A DNA stretch of 64,000 bases from Anthracocystis setariae (taxonomy: Eukaryota > Basidiomycota > Ustilaginomycetes > Ustilaginales > Ustilaginaceae). The position numbers and the translations under genes are program-made. Location of the stretch: positions 806,001 through 870,000 of the forward strand of contig CAKMXJ010000037.1 in the NCBI GenBank assembly GCA_928724745.1, read 5' to 3'. Below the pieces are notes generated by a model. It was not told the origin of the DNA. It made no database searches and saw only the letters and a list, made by a program, of their open reading frames with translations. Shown here piece by piece: positions 1 to 9,149 of this stretch; within the stretch, counting starts at the first letter, position 1; the number at the start of each line of letters is the position of its first letter.

Positions 1-230
1 TCTCGTATCTATCTATCGACGACGGAGTTAACCTCATTATCAGCTTCCTTTCCGTCGGCAGCGGCGTCCATTCCGCCACATTAACTCTTCTGCACGCACG
101 TTTCACTTGTTTCTGGTTTCCGCTTACACCCCATCTCCACACACATACTAGATAAAATCAGCCAAACATCTTGGTCGTCACGCCAACACCACTGCCCCTC
201 CCTCTAACCACGTCCAAACTGTTGCCAGCC
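1..230. other. Upstream region of the MFS gene
   Basis: Pyrimidine-rich leader sequence with no recognisable TATA box. The preceding gene, if any, lies outside the window. Confidence 0.4.
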
Positions 231-1754
231 ATGTCGTCCATAAACCAAACCGACACAACAGATCAACCTTGTGCTTCGGCGCCCATCTCATCCTCTTCCG
301 AAAAGCATCAGCAACTCACCCAACCGCATTACCTCTCCGAAAAGCCCGACTCACCCCATCCCGCGTCGTCCTACCACCAAAAAAGTGATCTGCGCAACCC
401 ATCTTCCCCCGTCGAAGACGAGACCGATGTCGAGGCAACCACCTCGCAAGCTGGCATGTCCACAAAGACCGAAGCCGAGCTCGGTGACGCCGTCGTGAAA
501 GCGCAGGGCCAAGACGCCAAGCTGTTTTTCCCCGAAGGTGGCTTCAAAGCCTGGCTTTGCGTCTTTGGCGGTTGGTGGTGTACCTTCATCACTTTCGGCT
601 ACCTCAACGCCTACGGCATCTTCCAGGACTATTACCAACAGACTTTCCTCCGCCACAAGACGCCCAGTCAAATCTCTTGGATCGGCGCGTTTCAGTACTT
701 TCTCATGTTTGCGCCCGCCATCTTGGCCGGTAGGTTGTTCGACTTGGGTTTCTTCCGTTCGCTCTTCACCACGGGGTGCATCTTGTTGGTCTTCTCCCAG
801 ATGATGGTCAGTCTTTGTACCGATTATTACCAGCTGTTCCTTGCGCAGGGTGTTGGGCTTGGTTTGGGCTTTGGTTTGGTTTTCAATCTTGCCATCAATT
901 GCCCTGCACATTATTTCAATCGAAGGCGAGGGCTGGCGTTGGGCATTGTTGCTTCGGGTTCGAGCACTGGAGGTATCATCTTTCCCATCATGGTGCGGAG
1001 GTTGATTCCGCTGATCGGGTATGGATGGACCATGCGCGTTGTCGGCTTTTTTGCGCTCTTGGCCGTGATCATCGCCTCGTTCTCCCTTTCCACCCGTCTG
1101 CCCCCCTCCATCGATGTGAGCGACAAAACCAAAGGCGGATGGAAGCAAGTAAAATGGTACGAATTTGCCGCCTTCCGCAATCCGGCCTATACATTCTTTG
1201 TCATTGGTGCATCGTTCATCATGTTTGGCCTGTACATGCCTCTTTCGTACATGGACGTTTGGTCATCCACAAACACCATCCCGGCCAACGGTTACTACCT
1301 ATCCATCCTCAACGCCGCCTCCTCCTTTGGTCGAATCATTCCAGGCCTCATCGCCGACAAAGTCGGTCGCATCAACACCGTCCTCCCACACTTGGCCGTT
1401 TCAAGCATCCTAATCTACATCTTCCCACTCTGCACAAACCTAGGCGGTTTAACCACCTTTGCCATCTTGTACGGCTTCACCTCCGGTTGCTACGTCTCGC
1501 TCATCCCGGCATGCTCATCCCAACTCGGTTCCACCTCCACCGTAGGAACTCGAAATGGCATGATGTTCTTCCTCATGTCCTTCGGTGGCCTCTTTGGCCT
1601 CCCCATCGCAGGCGCCATCCTCGGCACCAACCTATCCCATCCAAATTGGTGGGGCACCACCGCTTACTCCGCCACAATGGTCGTCGCAGGCACAACTTGC
1701 ATCGCCGCCGCCAAATGGTACGCCGTAGGTGGCAGCGTCCGCGGCAAGATCTAA
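231..1754 (+). CDS. MFS transporter, monocarboxylate (MCT/SLC16-like) type
   Basis: This gene encodes a 507-residue major facilitator superfamily protein. After a hydrophilic, Ser/Thr/Pro-rich cytoplasmic N-terminus of about 95 residues comes the block FFPEGGFKAWLCVFGGWW, followed by ITFGYLNAYGIFQDYY. This is the first-helix signature of fungal monocarboxylate-transporter-like proteins (Mch family). About 12 hydrophobic helices follow, with a central loop between the two six-helix halves. ATG 231 is the first in-frame ATG; the frame is open further upstream but has only non-ATG codons there. Such proteins move monocarboxylates, riboflavin or related small solutes across the plasma or vacuolar membrane; the substrate here cannot be told. 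It converges with the gene on the minus strand that ends at 1874. No intron is needed. Family assignment is firm, function is not. Confidence 0.85.
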   Translation: MSSINQTDTTDQPCASAPISSSSEKHQQLTQPHYLSEKPDSPHPASSYHQKSDLRNPSSPVEDETDVEATTSQAGMSTKTEAELGDAVVKAQGQDAKLFFPEGGFKAWLCVFGGWWCTFITFGYLNAYGIFQDYYQQTFLRHKTPSQISWIGAFQYFLMFAPAILAGRLFDLGFFRSLFTTGCILLVFSQMMVSLCTDYYQLFLAQGVGLGLGFGLVFNLAINCPAHYFNRRRGLALGIVASGSSTGGIIFPIMVRRLIPLIGYGWTMRVVGFFALLAVIIASFSLSTRLPPSIDVSDKTKGGWKQVKWYEFAAFRNPAYTFFVIGASFIMFGLYMPLSYMDVWSSTNTIPANGYYLSILNAASSFGRIIPGLIADKVGRINTVLPHLAVSSILIYIFPLCTNLGGLTTFAILYGFTSGCYVSLIPACSSQLGSTSTVGTRNGMMFFLMSFGGLFGLPIAGAILGTNLSHPNWWGTTAYSATMVVAGTTCIAAAKWYAVGGSVRGKI

Positions 1755-1873
1755 CTCCTCTTGGCTAACATTTAATCAAGAATCATATTATTCGTCCATC
1801 CCATCCATGATCCCCCTCTTTACCGTGTGAACCCGAATGAAAAAGAGCCGTATACTACATCCAGGAACTAAGA

Positions 1874-4186
1874 CTAACTGAGCACATTGGTATAAAAATC
1901 CATCACGGCACACCAGTACCCCTCCCGATCCGCCCTGCCGATACTGCAATGCTGTGGAGACTGCCACCTCCTCAACTCGACCCTATACTCTTTTTTCCTT
2001 TCCATGGCAATGGCGTTGATCAGCGCATCTCGCTCGACTTTGTCCTCCATCTGCACCAAATTCGGCGGCTTAGCACCCTGGACTTGCGCGGCGAGATCAT
2101 TGGCATGTTGCTCGACAAACTGCCAGGGGATCAGCTGGTCCGCCTTGGTGTACATGTACATTCGCGGCGGGTAGACGCTCGACGCCGTCACCCAACTCCA
2201 GCTCCGCAACGAATTCAACCTCTTGCGCATCAGTTCGCCTCGTCCAGGTTTCCCCCTCACCATCCCCCAAATCTTGATCACATACAGACCCAGGTAGACA
2301 AAGAAGCGCACGATCGCACGCAGTCGAGGCCGGTTGGCCAGATGCATGGTGAACGCCACCGAACCCGTCCTAGGATTCGACTTGCCCGGACTCGAGTCCA
2401 TAATCAACGAGTGCACTTTCGGAGCGCTACTCGCCCCAGCAGTGCCAAACTTGCGCGCCATCTCATCCAGGAACAGAGACAGGTTACCCGCTCCACCGTC
2501 CGAGAAGCTGTGGATCACAAAGCCACCAACCTCACCACCCGCCGCATCTTTGCCATGCTCGGATGAAGCCGTCGAACTTGCTTCCTTGCGGTCGATCAGC
2601 GTGATCGTCGAGTCGCCAACGTCTTTTGTTTCGGCAATGTTGATGCTGTCATTGTTCTGAACATCCTCCGCAGGGGTGGTGATCTCGGCAATGACGCGTT
2701 GCAGCTGTTCGCGCCTGACATACTCTTTGGCGAGGTAACTCTTGCCATCGGACAGCTGAATGATCACAGTAGCATCGGGGAAGAGGACAGTGTAAGGTTG
2801 GGCATATTTTGCAACCAGACGGATGGGCGCATCCAACCAGCCAAAGATAACGACATGGCTTGGAGATCGCACCACACCGGCGTGGCGCTCGATGGGTCGC
2901 AGAGGCGCAGGAAGCAGCGATGTGTCCAGAGTGCGGATGGCTGCGCGTGAAGCATCCGTAGGTCGCGAGATGAACGTGTTGTGCTGGACACGCGTCAACT
3001 CGGGAGGAGTGAAGGTGGACACTTTTGCGGCGGCAACAGCTACTGCGGCAGCCTGTTTTACCGAATCGACCGAGGTGGAAGAAGGAGCGGCGGTGGAAGC
3101 AGAAGGAGGCTTGCTGACTTGCTGTTCAGCTTTGGTTACCATGGGAAGCGTGACGGGAGTTGGAGCGGCAACGGCTGCAGGTTCAAGTTTTTGGTCTGCG
3201 GCTGGGAGGGAGCTGGCGACGATCGATGCAACCTGCGAAGCGAATTGCTTGGCATCCTTGTTGGCCGGTGCATCCAGGTGCTTGGACTCGACAAGATTTG
3301 TTGCAGGGATAGTAGCAGGTTGCTGGTTGGGTGTCGATGCCAGTTCGGTCTGAGCAGCAGCTGCAAGATCTTGGGGAGGAATGGCCGACTGGATTGCGGA
3401 CGCGGCAGCACTGTCGTCTAGGGTGTAGGGAGGTGCAGCCGAAGAGGGCGCGCCAGAGGGCTCGGAAGTCTTTGAGGATGGAGGGTGTGAGGGGGAGGAG
3501 GCAGCTGGAGTAGTGACGGGTGCTGATTGAGCTGAGTTAAGCTTGTTCATGGCTTGTTTCTTCATGCTGAGAATGTCGGGACGGATGGGAGGCGCAAGTA
3601 CCGAGGGTGGGGCGGAAGCGGGAAGGCTGGCAGAGTTGGTCGCTGGGCTAGTCTGAGCAGATGGAGCACTTGGAAGTGGTTTGGAAGAGATTGAGGAAAT
3701 GCTTGCGTTGGAAGTCGGCTTTCGGATCGAGGAGGATGCTGGTGGTTCAGTGGTAGACTGGTGGTTGTGGCTTGGTTTGACCGCAGCGAGCGTGCCCTTG
3801 GGATGCAAGATAGCTTTGGCTGCTTTGGAAGTCTTTGATTTGGAAGGCTTGTTGGATGACTGGTTCTGTGGCATGATTGTTCTGGAAGCAAATCGAATCG
3901 CAGAAGGATGCGCTGACTGGATCAAGAAGGGCAATGACCTGGATAATGGCAAAGGGCGACGATATAAAGCAGAGATAGTGATGAGTGGAAACAGAGGCGA
4001 TAACAAATTCGCCGGCATGCGCAAAGGAGGAGGAGGAGGAGGAGGAGGAGGAGGAGGAGGAGGAGGAGGCTGTTGGATGGATGGATATGGAGAAGAGAAG
4101 AGTGGAATGGAATGGAAGGACAAAGTCGAGTTGCAAGCCGAGTCGGACAGGAAATTAGCCGTGACGGCTGGTGACGGCGTTGACAT
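1874..4186 (-). CDS. TMEM53/DUF829-like alpha/beta-hydrolase-fold protein
   Basis: The encoded protein is 770 residues from ATG 4186. The C-terminal third (from about residue 440) matches the eukaryotic DUF829/TMEM53 family. It has a VVIFGWLDAP strand, IHSFSDGGAGN in the nucleophile-elbow position, LIMDSSPG, a hydrophobic segment and MYMYTKADQLIPW. In animals TMEM53 is a nuclear-envelope protein; the enzymatic role is unproven. The first 430 residues are low complexity (Ser/Pro/Ala/Thr), including a run of Pro encoded by a GGA repeat. Later in-frame ATGs, at MPANLL (after the Pro run) or MPQNQ (3874), are plausible alternative starts. The sequence after MPANLL is Arg/Ser-rich and could act as a mitochondrial presequence. 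It is divergent from the HAD-like gene at 4469, with a 282-bp shared promoter. Domain call good, start uncertain. Confidence 0.75.
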   Translation of the reverse strand: MSTPSPAVTANFLSDSACNSTLSFHSIPLFSSPYPSIQQPPPPPPPPPPPPPPPLRMPANLLSPLFPLITISALYRRPLPLSRSLPFLIQSAHPSAIRFASRTIMPQNQSSNKPSKSKTSKAAKAILHPKGTLAAVKPSHNHQSTTEPPASSSIRKPTSNASISSISSKPLPSAPSAQTSPATNSASLPASAPPSVLAPPIRPDILSMKKQAMNKLNSAQSAPVTTPAASSPSHPPSSKTSEPSGAPSSAAPPYTLDDSAAASAIQSAIPPQDLAAAAQTELASTPNQQPATIPATNLVESKHLDAPANKDAKQFASQVASIVASSLPAADQKLEPAAVAAPTPVTLPMVTKAEQQVSKPPSASTAAPSSTSVDSVKQAAAVAVAAAKVSTFTPPELTRVQHNTFISRPTDASRAAIRTLDTSLLPAPLRPIERHAGVVRSPSHVVIFGWLDAPIRLVAKYAQPYTVLFPDATVIIQLSDGKSYLAKEYVRREQLQRVIAEITTPAEDVQNNDSINIAETKDVGDSTITLIDRKEASSTASSEHGKDAAGGEVGGFVIHSFSDGGAGNLSLFLDEMARKFGTAGASSAPKVHSLIMDSSPGKSNPRTGSVAFTMHLANRPRLRAIVRFFVYLGLYVIKIWGMVRGKPGRGELMRKRLNSLRSWSWVTASSVYPPRMYMYTKADQLIPWQFVEQHANDLAAQVQGAKPPNLVQMEDKVERDALINAIAMERKKEYRVELRRWQSPQHCSIGRADREGYWCAVMDFYTNVLS
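4026..4069. repeat. (GGA)n microsatellite encoding poly-proline on the minus strand
   Basis: About 14 uninterrupted GGA units lie near the 5' end of the TMEM53-like reading frame, where they read as a run of Pro. If translation begins at a downstream ATG this is leader sequence instead. Confidence 0.9.
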
Positions 4187-4468
4187 TTAATAGTTTCCGG
4201 TTATCATTACTAATAATGCGCTCCACTTGCTCGCTAATTTTGAGCCAATTGATTATTGTCAGCCTCGTGTCATGTGAAAGATGGAAGCCGAAATCTAACA
4301 CTAATTTCCCTCTCTTGGCTCGCTCTAACACTCTAGAGACTGCACGAAGAATGCGCTGCGCACGGATGTTCGGTCCGACGATGCGAAGCGGCATCATGGT
4401 TGGTCAACTTGTCGCGACCATCCTTGCTCCATTCCACCATCATCAGTCATCCCACTTTATCATACAAC

Positions 4469-5885
4469 ATGCTTCGTTGTTCAGTTAGAAGCGCTGCACC
4501 ATGCTGCAGGCTCGCTCATCCCAGCTCGTCGCACCGCTTTCGTTTTCGATCTATAACCACCTCGCGACTCTCGTCCACCGCTAGCACGCTGCAAAAACCC
4601 ATTGCGTTTGCTTTTGACATTGACGGCGTACTCAAAGCGGGTCCCAACGTGCTACCACAAGCAAAACGTGCACTTCAGATCCTCGAAGGCAACAACCCTC
4701 GCAACCAAAAGATCCCATACATCTTCATCACAAATGGCGGTGGAAAGCACGAATCCGCTCGCGCAAACGACCTCGCTACAGAGCTCGAGGTGCCAGTCAC
4801 ACAGGATCAGGTCATCCAGGCACACACCGTCATGAAGTCCCTCGTCCCGCTCTACGCCAGGAAACCCATCCTCATGGTCGGTCCAGAATACCCTCCCAAC
4901 ACGGCCAGAGAGGTCATGCAGAGCTACGGTTTCAAAAACGTCTACACCACACTCGATCTCCACGCCTATGCACCCGCCGCCTGGCCTTTCTCCAAAGTTG
5001 ACCCCGAGCAATTACCATACATCAGAGTGAGTACATGACCTCTCTAGCTATCTTTCAGAATGCGTTGACTCACTTTCTGTTGATTGACCTGCGTCTGGCT
5101 CGATCGACATTGCAGCGAGATGACTTTTCCAAGATCCACTTTGCCGCCGTTCTCGTCTTCCACGACACTAGAGATTGGGGCAGAGATACCCAGTTCATCA
5201 TCGACATTCTCAGATCTCGCAACGGTGTATTCGGAACGGAACATCCTCCCTCGCAACCATCTCCCCAACAGATCCCCCTCTACTTTTCCCACGGAGACTT
5301 GCGTAAGTAATCCCACCCCAACCCACTCGCACATCTGACACCATACCACTGACGCCGCCATCTCTTTTTTCTCACTTAGTCTGGGGCAACAACCACAGTG
5401 TAGTCCGCTTTGGCCAAGGTGCTTTCCGCCTCGCTGTCGAAAACGTCTACAAGGTACGTCCTTTCCTCTTGCCCCTCCACTTTTCCCTTTCCCCTTGCCT
5501 GTCAACCTACTCACTCGGCCCCCCCCCCCCTCCTTGTCAACAGCTTACCACGGGGCGCCAACTGCAGTCGACCATATTCGGCAAACCACACCGCATCACC
5601 TACGACTATGCCAACGAGCTCCTCCGCCAACACCTCCTCCAACTCCACCCGCCTTCCTCCACCACCGCCGAAGCAGCCAAACTCGTCGGCCCCTCCGTCT
5701 GGATGATCGGCGACAACACCGAGAGCGACATCAAGGGCGCCGTCGATTTCGGCTGGTCCTCAGCTCTCGTGCGAACTGGCGTGTATAAGGATGCCAACGG
5801 CCCACCCAATCCTAAGCCCACTATTCTGGTGGATGATGTGGAGCAGGCCGTCATTCAGGCCATTCAGATCGAGTGGAATCAATAG
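4469..5885 (+). CDS. HAD-superfamily hydrolase, CECR5/HDHD5 family (mitochondrial)
   Basis: Four exons: 4469-5026, 5116-5302, 5380-5453 and 5544-5885 (386 residues). Introns have GTGAGT, GTAAGT and GTACGT donors and TGCAG, TTAG and CAG acceptors, and they join conserved blocks in frame. The N-terminus (about 45 residues, Arg/Ser-rich, no acids) looks like a mitochondrial presequence. Motif I is AFDIDGVLKAG and motif II is FITNGGG. Exon 2 carries VFHDTRDWGRD, exon 3 RFGQGAFR, and exon 4 GKPHRITY and WMIGDNTESDIKGA (motif IV). This order matches the CECR5 subfamily (yeast YKR070W, human HDHD5), predicted phosphatases of unknown substrate. Motif I DIDG keeps both aspartates, so catalysis is possible. 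Intron 3 contains a run of 12 C. The gene shares a divergent promoter with the TMEM53-like gene. Confidence 0.9.
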
Positions 5886-6167
5886 ACTCGCGCTAGACAA
5901 TAGGCACTGGAGCAATCGACGCAATGGGCAGTAAATGAATGGATTCGCTCGTCCACACAGCTCAAGGTCGCCGACACCCCTTGCGATTCGACAAGTGTGG
6001 GGACCATGAGGAGGACAGAGCTAGTTGAAACAAAAGAGTGTGTGATGTTTGAGAATCGAGAGAGGAGAGCATAGGTCGAAAACCAGCCGACCTGGATGAC
6101 CCACACAAGCGTGCGCGTCGAGGCGACCAAAGCAAAAGAGAGCGATGAGAGGAGAGAGAGCAAGAGA

Positions 6168-8969
6168 TCAAGCACGTTTGGAACCGTTCGAGCGCCTCTT
6201 AAAGTAGATCTTGTTGGGTCCCGTACCGATCGACTGTCCACCGTTACCGAGCACGATGTTGTGGCCCTTATTGTTGGGCGCAGTCAAACCGTTACCGATC
6301 ACCACATTGCCATTGGCATTACCGGACGATGTGGTGCTTTGACCCACCTTGTCATTGTTGCCAATGATGACATTGTCGTTGCCGTTGTCGCTACCAGTGT
6401 TGTTGGAGCCAACAAGGTTGCCAGAGCCAAAGATCAAGTTTTGGTTACCATTGTTGTTACCGGCACCGCTGCCCTTGGTTTGGCGACTGCCATCGAGTGT
6501 ACCAACCGTGTTGTCGTCGCCCTGGACGATGTTGGCGTTACCGTTCGAGTTACCAGCGTCGGAAGAAGTGCCCGTGTTGCGGTCACCATCTTCGTACCCG
6601 ATCGTGTTCGAGTCACCCTGCTCGACATTGTTGTTACCATTGTCGTTACCAGTGTACGACGCAGTGTTACCCGTTCCGTCAAACGAACCAGTGGTGTCAT
6701 CCGAACCTGCGACCACGTTCGAGTTACCGTTGTTGTTACCAGTGTCGCTCGCCGTATTGCGGTCACCGTTGTCAACACCAACATCGCCGTCGTTGCCTAC
6801 AGCCAGATTGTTGTTACCATTGTCGTTACCAGTGTGCGTACCGTTGTTGATATCACCATTGTCCGTACCAACATACTCGCCGAAGCCTCCAACACTGTTG
6901 CCATTGCCGTTGTCGTTACCAATGTGCTTGCCCAAGTCTTGGTTACCATTCGCGCTACCAACCTTGTCCGCGTCGCCCACAACATCGTTTTCGTCACCGT
7001 TCGAGTTGCCAATGTCGGAAGCTTTACCGACGTTGTCGTCACCGTTACGGTAGCCGACGCTGTTCGACACCCCGGCCACAGTGTTGTTGTTACCGTCCGC
7101 GTTACCGATGTTGTGACCGCCGCCGTGGTTCTGAATACCGTTCATCGTGCCGACCACTTGGTCGGCACCATTCACCGAGTTCTGGTCACCATCCACGTTT
7201 CCAATGTTTTTGCCCGAATTGTAAGAGCCGTTGGATTCACCGATATCGCCGTCATCGCCTTGCACATCGTTGTCGTCACCATCATAGTTACCCAGGTGCG
7301 TACCGTTGTTGACATTGCCGTTGAGCGCACCGACAACCGTGTCAGCACCCGCCACAGTGTTGTTGACACCGTTAACGTCACCGTTGTGCGAGCCAAAGTT
7401 GTTGTTACCGTTCTGCACACCAGTCACAATGCCAGTACCGTTAACGTAGTTACCACTGCTGTTGTCGTCACCCTCGTCATGCCCACCAAAGTTCTTGTTA
7501 CCGCTCTGAGTACCAACAATCGTCCTTCCATTGCCGATGGCGACATTGTCGTTACCATCACCGTTGCCAAGCTCGTAGCCGTCCATGTTCGAGTCACCAT
7601 TGTTCTGGCCAGCTTCACCATTGCTGTAGTTGTTGTTCGAGTCGTCATCACCAGAGCTAATGACATTGTAGTTGTCATTGCCACTGTAGATACCGGTGAA
7701 GTTGCCCGTGTTCTGGTTACCATCCATGTTGCCGACGTAGGCACCATAGTTGTTATCACCATCGTTCGACCCTGTGGTGTTGCCAAGGTTGCTGTTGCCA
7801 TCAAAGTCACCGTTCTTGTAACCAGTGTTGTTGTTGCCATCGGTGTTACCGGAGAGCTCGCCAAAGTTGTTGTTGCCATCGTAAGAACCTTCGGCGGTAC
7901 CGTTGTTCTGGTTTCCATCGTCAACACCGTTCTGGACTCCGTTGTTGAAGTTACCGTCCTTGTCACCGTCATTCGAACCATAGTTGTCGTAGCCGTCTTC
8001 AGAACCGTTGCCTAGGCCTTGGTTGCTGTTACCGCTATCGTCTCCGTCGCCGTTGCCAACATTGGCACTGCCGTCTATTTCACCATTGTTAGTGCCATTG
8101 TTGAAGTTGCCATCGGTGTTTCCATCAAATTGACCCTTGTTGGCAATTCCAACCTGGTCACCGTTTCCGGAACCGACGTTGAAGTCACCATCAAAGTCAC
8201 CGCTTTGGAAGCCTTGGTTATCGATACCATCGTCTTCACCGTTCGAAGTGCCATTGTTGCCATCGCCATCGTAGTCTCCTAGCACGTCACCGAAGTTGGA
8301 CGCGCCATCGCCGTTACCGTTGAACGTTCCGTTGTTCAAGTCACCGTCGTGGTTACCGTCGAGGTTACCATTATTGAAGCTACCATTCTCCTCACCGCTG
8401 ACGCTGCCGGTGTTGCTGTTACCGTTGTAGTTGCCGTCACCGACACCCTTGTTGGAATCACCGTCGTCGTTGCCGAGGTAGTAGCCAACATTGTTGTTAG
8501 CATTATCGTTGCCGTTCCACCAGCCGGTGTTGTCCTGTCCGACGTTGTCTCCGATGTGTTGACCGTGGTTGTTCTTGCTGTTTCCTGTGCCCTCGTGTCC
8601 GTGAGCACCGTTCACAGGAGGCCGGAAGCCAGGCAGCATGCCTTGCGCGATCTGTAGCAGCGAATCGCTTCGGCCATCATCAGTGGCGCTAGAATCGGTG
8701 TTGCCCTTGTTTATAGTCGATACCCTATCCTCGTGGGCAGCAGCCTGCGGAGCAGCGCCCGATGTAGCAACATTGTACGACTTGGATCCCTTGGAAGCAC
8801 CGTAGGTGGCGAGGGGCCAGCTGAAGATGTCGTTCTTGCTCCACGAGCCCGAGCCAATGTCGCGACGATCGACATTACGCACGGCGGCATCAGAGTTGCT
8901 GGGAATCGCACTGGTGGACGAGGCTGCCAGCGCCATAATGGCGATGGTCATCTGAGCGGATACCCTCAT
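6168..8969 (-). CDS. Large secreted Asn/Gly/Asp-rich repeat protein
   Basis: The protein is 933 residues from ATG 8969; an upstream frame extension begins with GTG and spans the TATA box, so it is not used. Residues 1-20 form a signal peptide (TIAIMALAASSTSA core) and a VDRR dibasic site near residue 36 fits Kex2 processing. Residues 159-431 are 21 tandem units of exactly 13 residues with pattern xNxGxxxGxxDGx. From about 432 to the end the units lengthen to roughly 30-32 residues, each combining GNxNGNxN and VG/NGD blocks. The C-terminus is basic (IYFKRRSNGSKRA). The composition has almost no cysteine and no membrane segment. A regular solenoid exposed at the cell surface or in the wall is inferred. 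I recognise no named family. It is not like the smut Rep1 repellent, whose repeats are separated by Lys-Arg sites. Confidence 0.85.
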   Translation of the reverse strand: MRVSAQMTIAIMALAASSTSAIPSNSDAAVRNVDRRDIGSGSWSKNDIFSWPLATYGASKGSKSYNVATSGAAPQAAAHEDRVSTINKGNTDSSATDDGRSDSLLQIAQGMLPGFRPPVNGAHGHEGTGNSKNNHGQHIGDNVGQDNTGWWNGNDNANNNVGYYLGNDDGDSNKGVGDGNYNGNSNTGSVSGEENGSFNNGNLDGNHDGDLNNGTFNGNGDGASNFGDVLGDYDGDGNNGTSNGEDDGIDNQGFQSGDFDGDFNVGSGNGDQVGIANKGQFDGNTDGNFNNGTNNGEIDGSANVGNGDGDDSGNSNQGLGNGSEDGYDNYGSNDGDKDGNFNNGVQNGVDDGNQNNGTAEGSYDGNNNFGELSGNTDGNNNTGYKNGDFDGNSNLGNTTGSNDGDNNYGAYVGNMDGNQNTGNFTGIYSGNDNYNVISSGDDDSNNNYSNGEAGQNNGDSNMDGYELGNGDGNDNVAIGNGRTIVGTQSGNKNFGGHDEGDDNSSGNYVNGTGIVTGVQNGNNNFGSHNGDVNGVNNTVAGADTVVGALNGNVNNGTHLGNYDGDDNDVQGDDGDIGESNGSYNSGKNIGNVDGDQNSVNGADQVVGTMNGIQNHGGGHNIGNADGNNNTVAGVSNSVGYRNGDDNVGKASDIGNSNGDENDVVGDADKVGSANGNQDLGKHIGNDNGNGNSVGGFGEYVGTDNGDINNGTHTGNDNGNNNLAVGNDGDVGVDNGDRNTASDTGNNNGNSNVVAGSDDTTGSFDGTGNTASYTGNDNGNNNVEQGDSNTIGYEDGDRNTGTSSDAGNSNGNANIVQGDDNTVGTLDGSRQTKGSGAGNNNGNQNLIFGSGNLVGSNNTGSDNGNDNVIIGNNDKVGQSTTSSGNANGNVVIGNGLTAPNNKGHNIVLGNGGQSIGTGPNKIYFKRRSNGSKRA
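7677..8495 (-). repeat. 21 tandem 39-bp units (13-residue peptide repeats)
   Basis: Twenty-one consecutive 13-residue units, with no indels between them, are read from the minus strand. Invariant or near-invariant positions are Asn2, Gly4, Gly8 and Asp11-Gly12. Nucleotide identity between units is low, so the array is old and the peptide pattern has been kept by selection. Confidence 0.85.
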
Positions 8970-9095
8970 GATTGCTTGAGTTTGCAAAGAAGGTGGGAGG
9001 GGGAAGAAGGGGGGAGGGAAAGGGGATGCGTGTAGGGTGGAGAGGAGGTCGTAAAGGAAAGGACAGAAGGCGAGGTGTGAGCCACTGATCGTCGA

Positions 9096-9103
9096 CTTAT
9101 ATA
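9096..9103 (-). promoter_or_regulatory. TATA box of the secreted repeat protein
   Basis: TATATAAG on the minus strand, about 130 bp upstream of ATG 8969. Its position supports starting translation at 8969 rather than upstream. Confidence 0.6.
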
Positions 9104-9149
9104 GCTGGAAAGATAGACTGCTGAGACGCCCGTCTAGGTAGAATGACAC

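Noticed and set aside
6096..8282. Long open frames on the plus strand opposite the secreted repeat protein (Val/Thr-rich)
   Set aside because: They mirror the Asn/Gly/Asp repeat codons, which on the opposite strand rarely form stops. The sense strand has the signal peptide, TATA box and regular peptide repeats.
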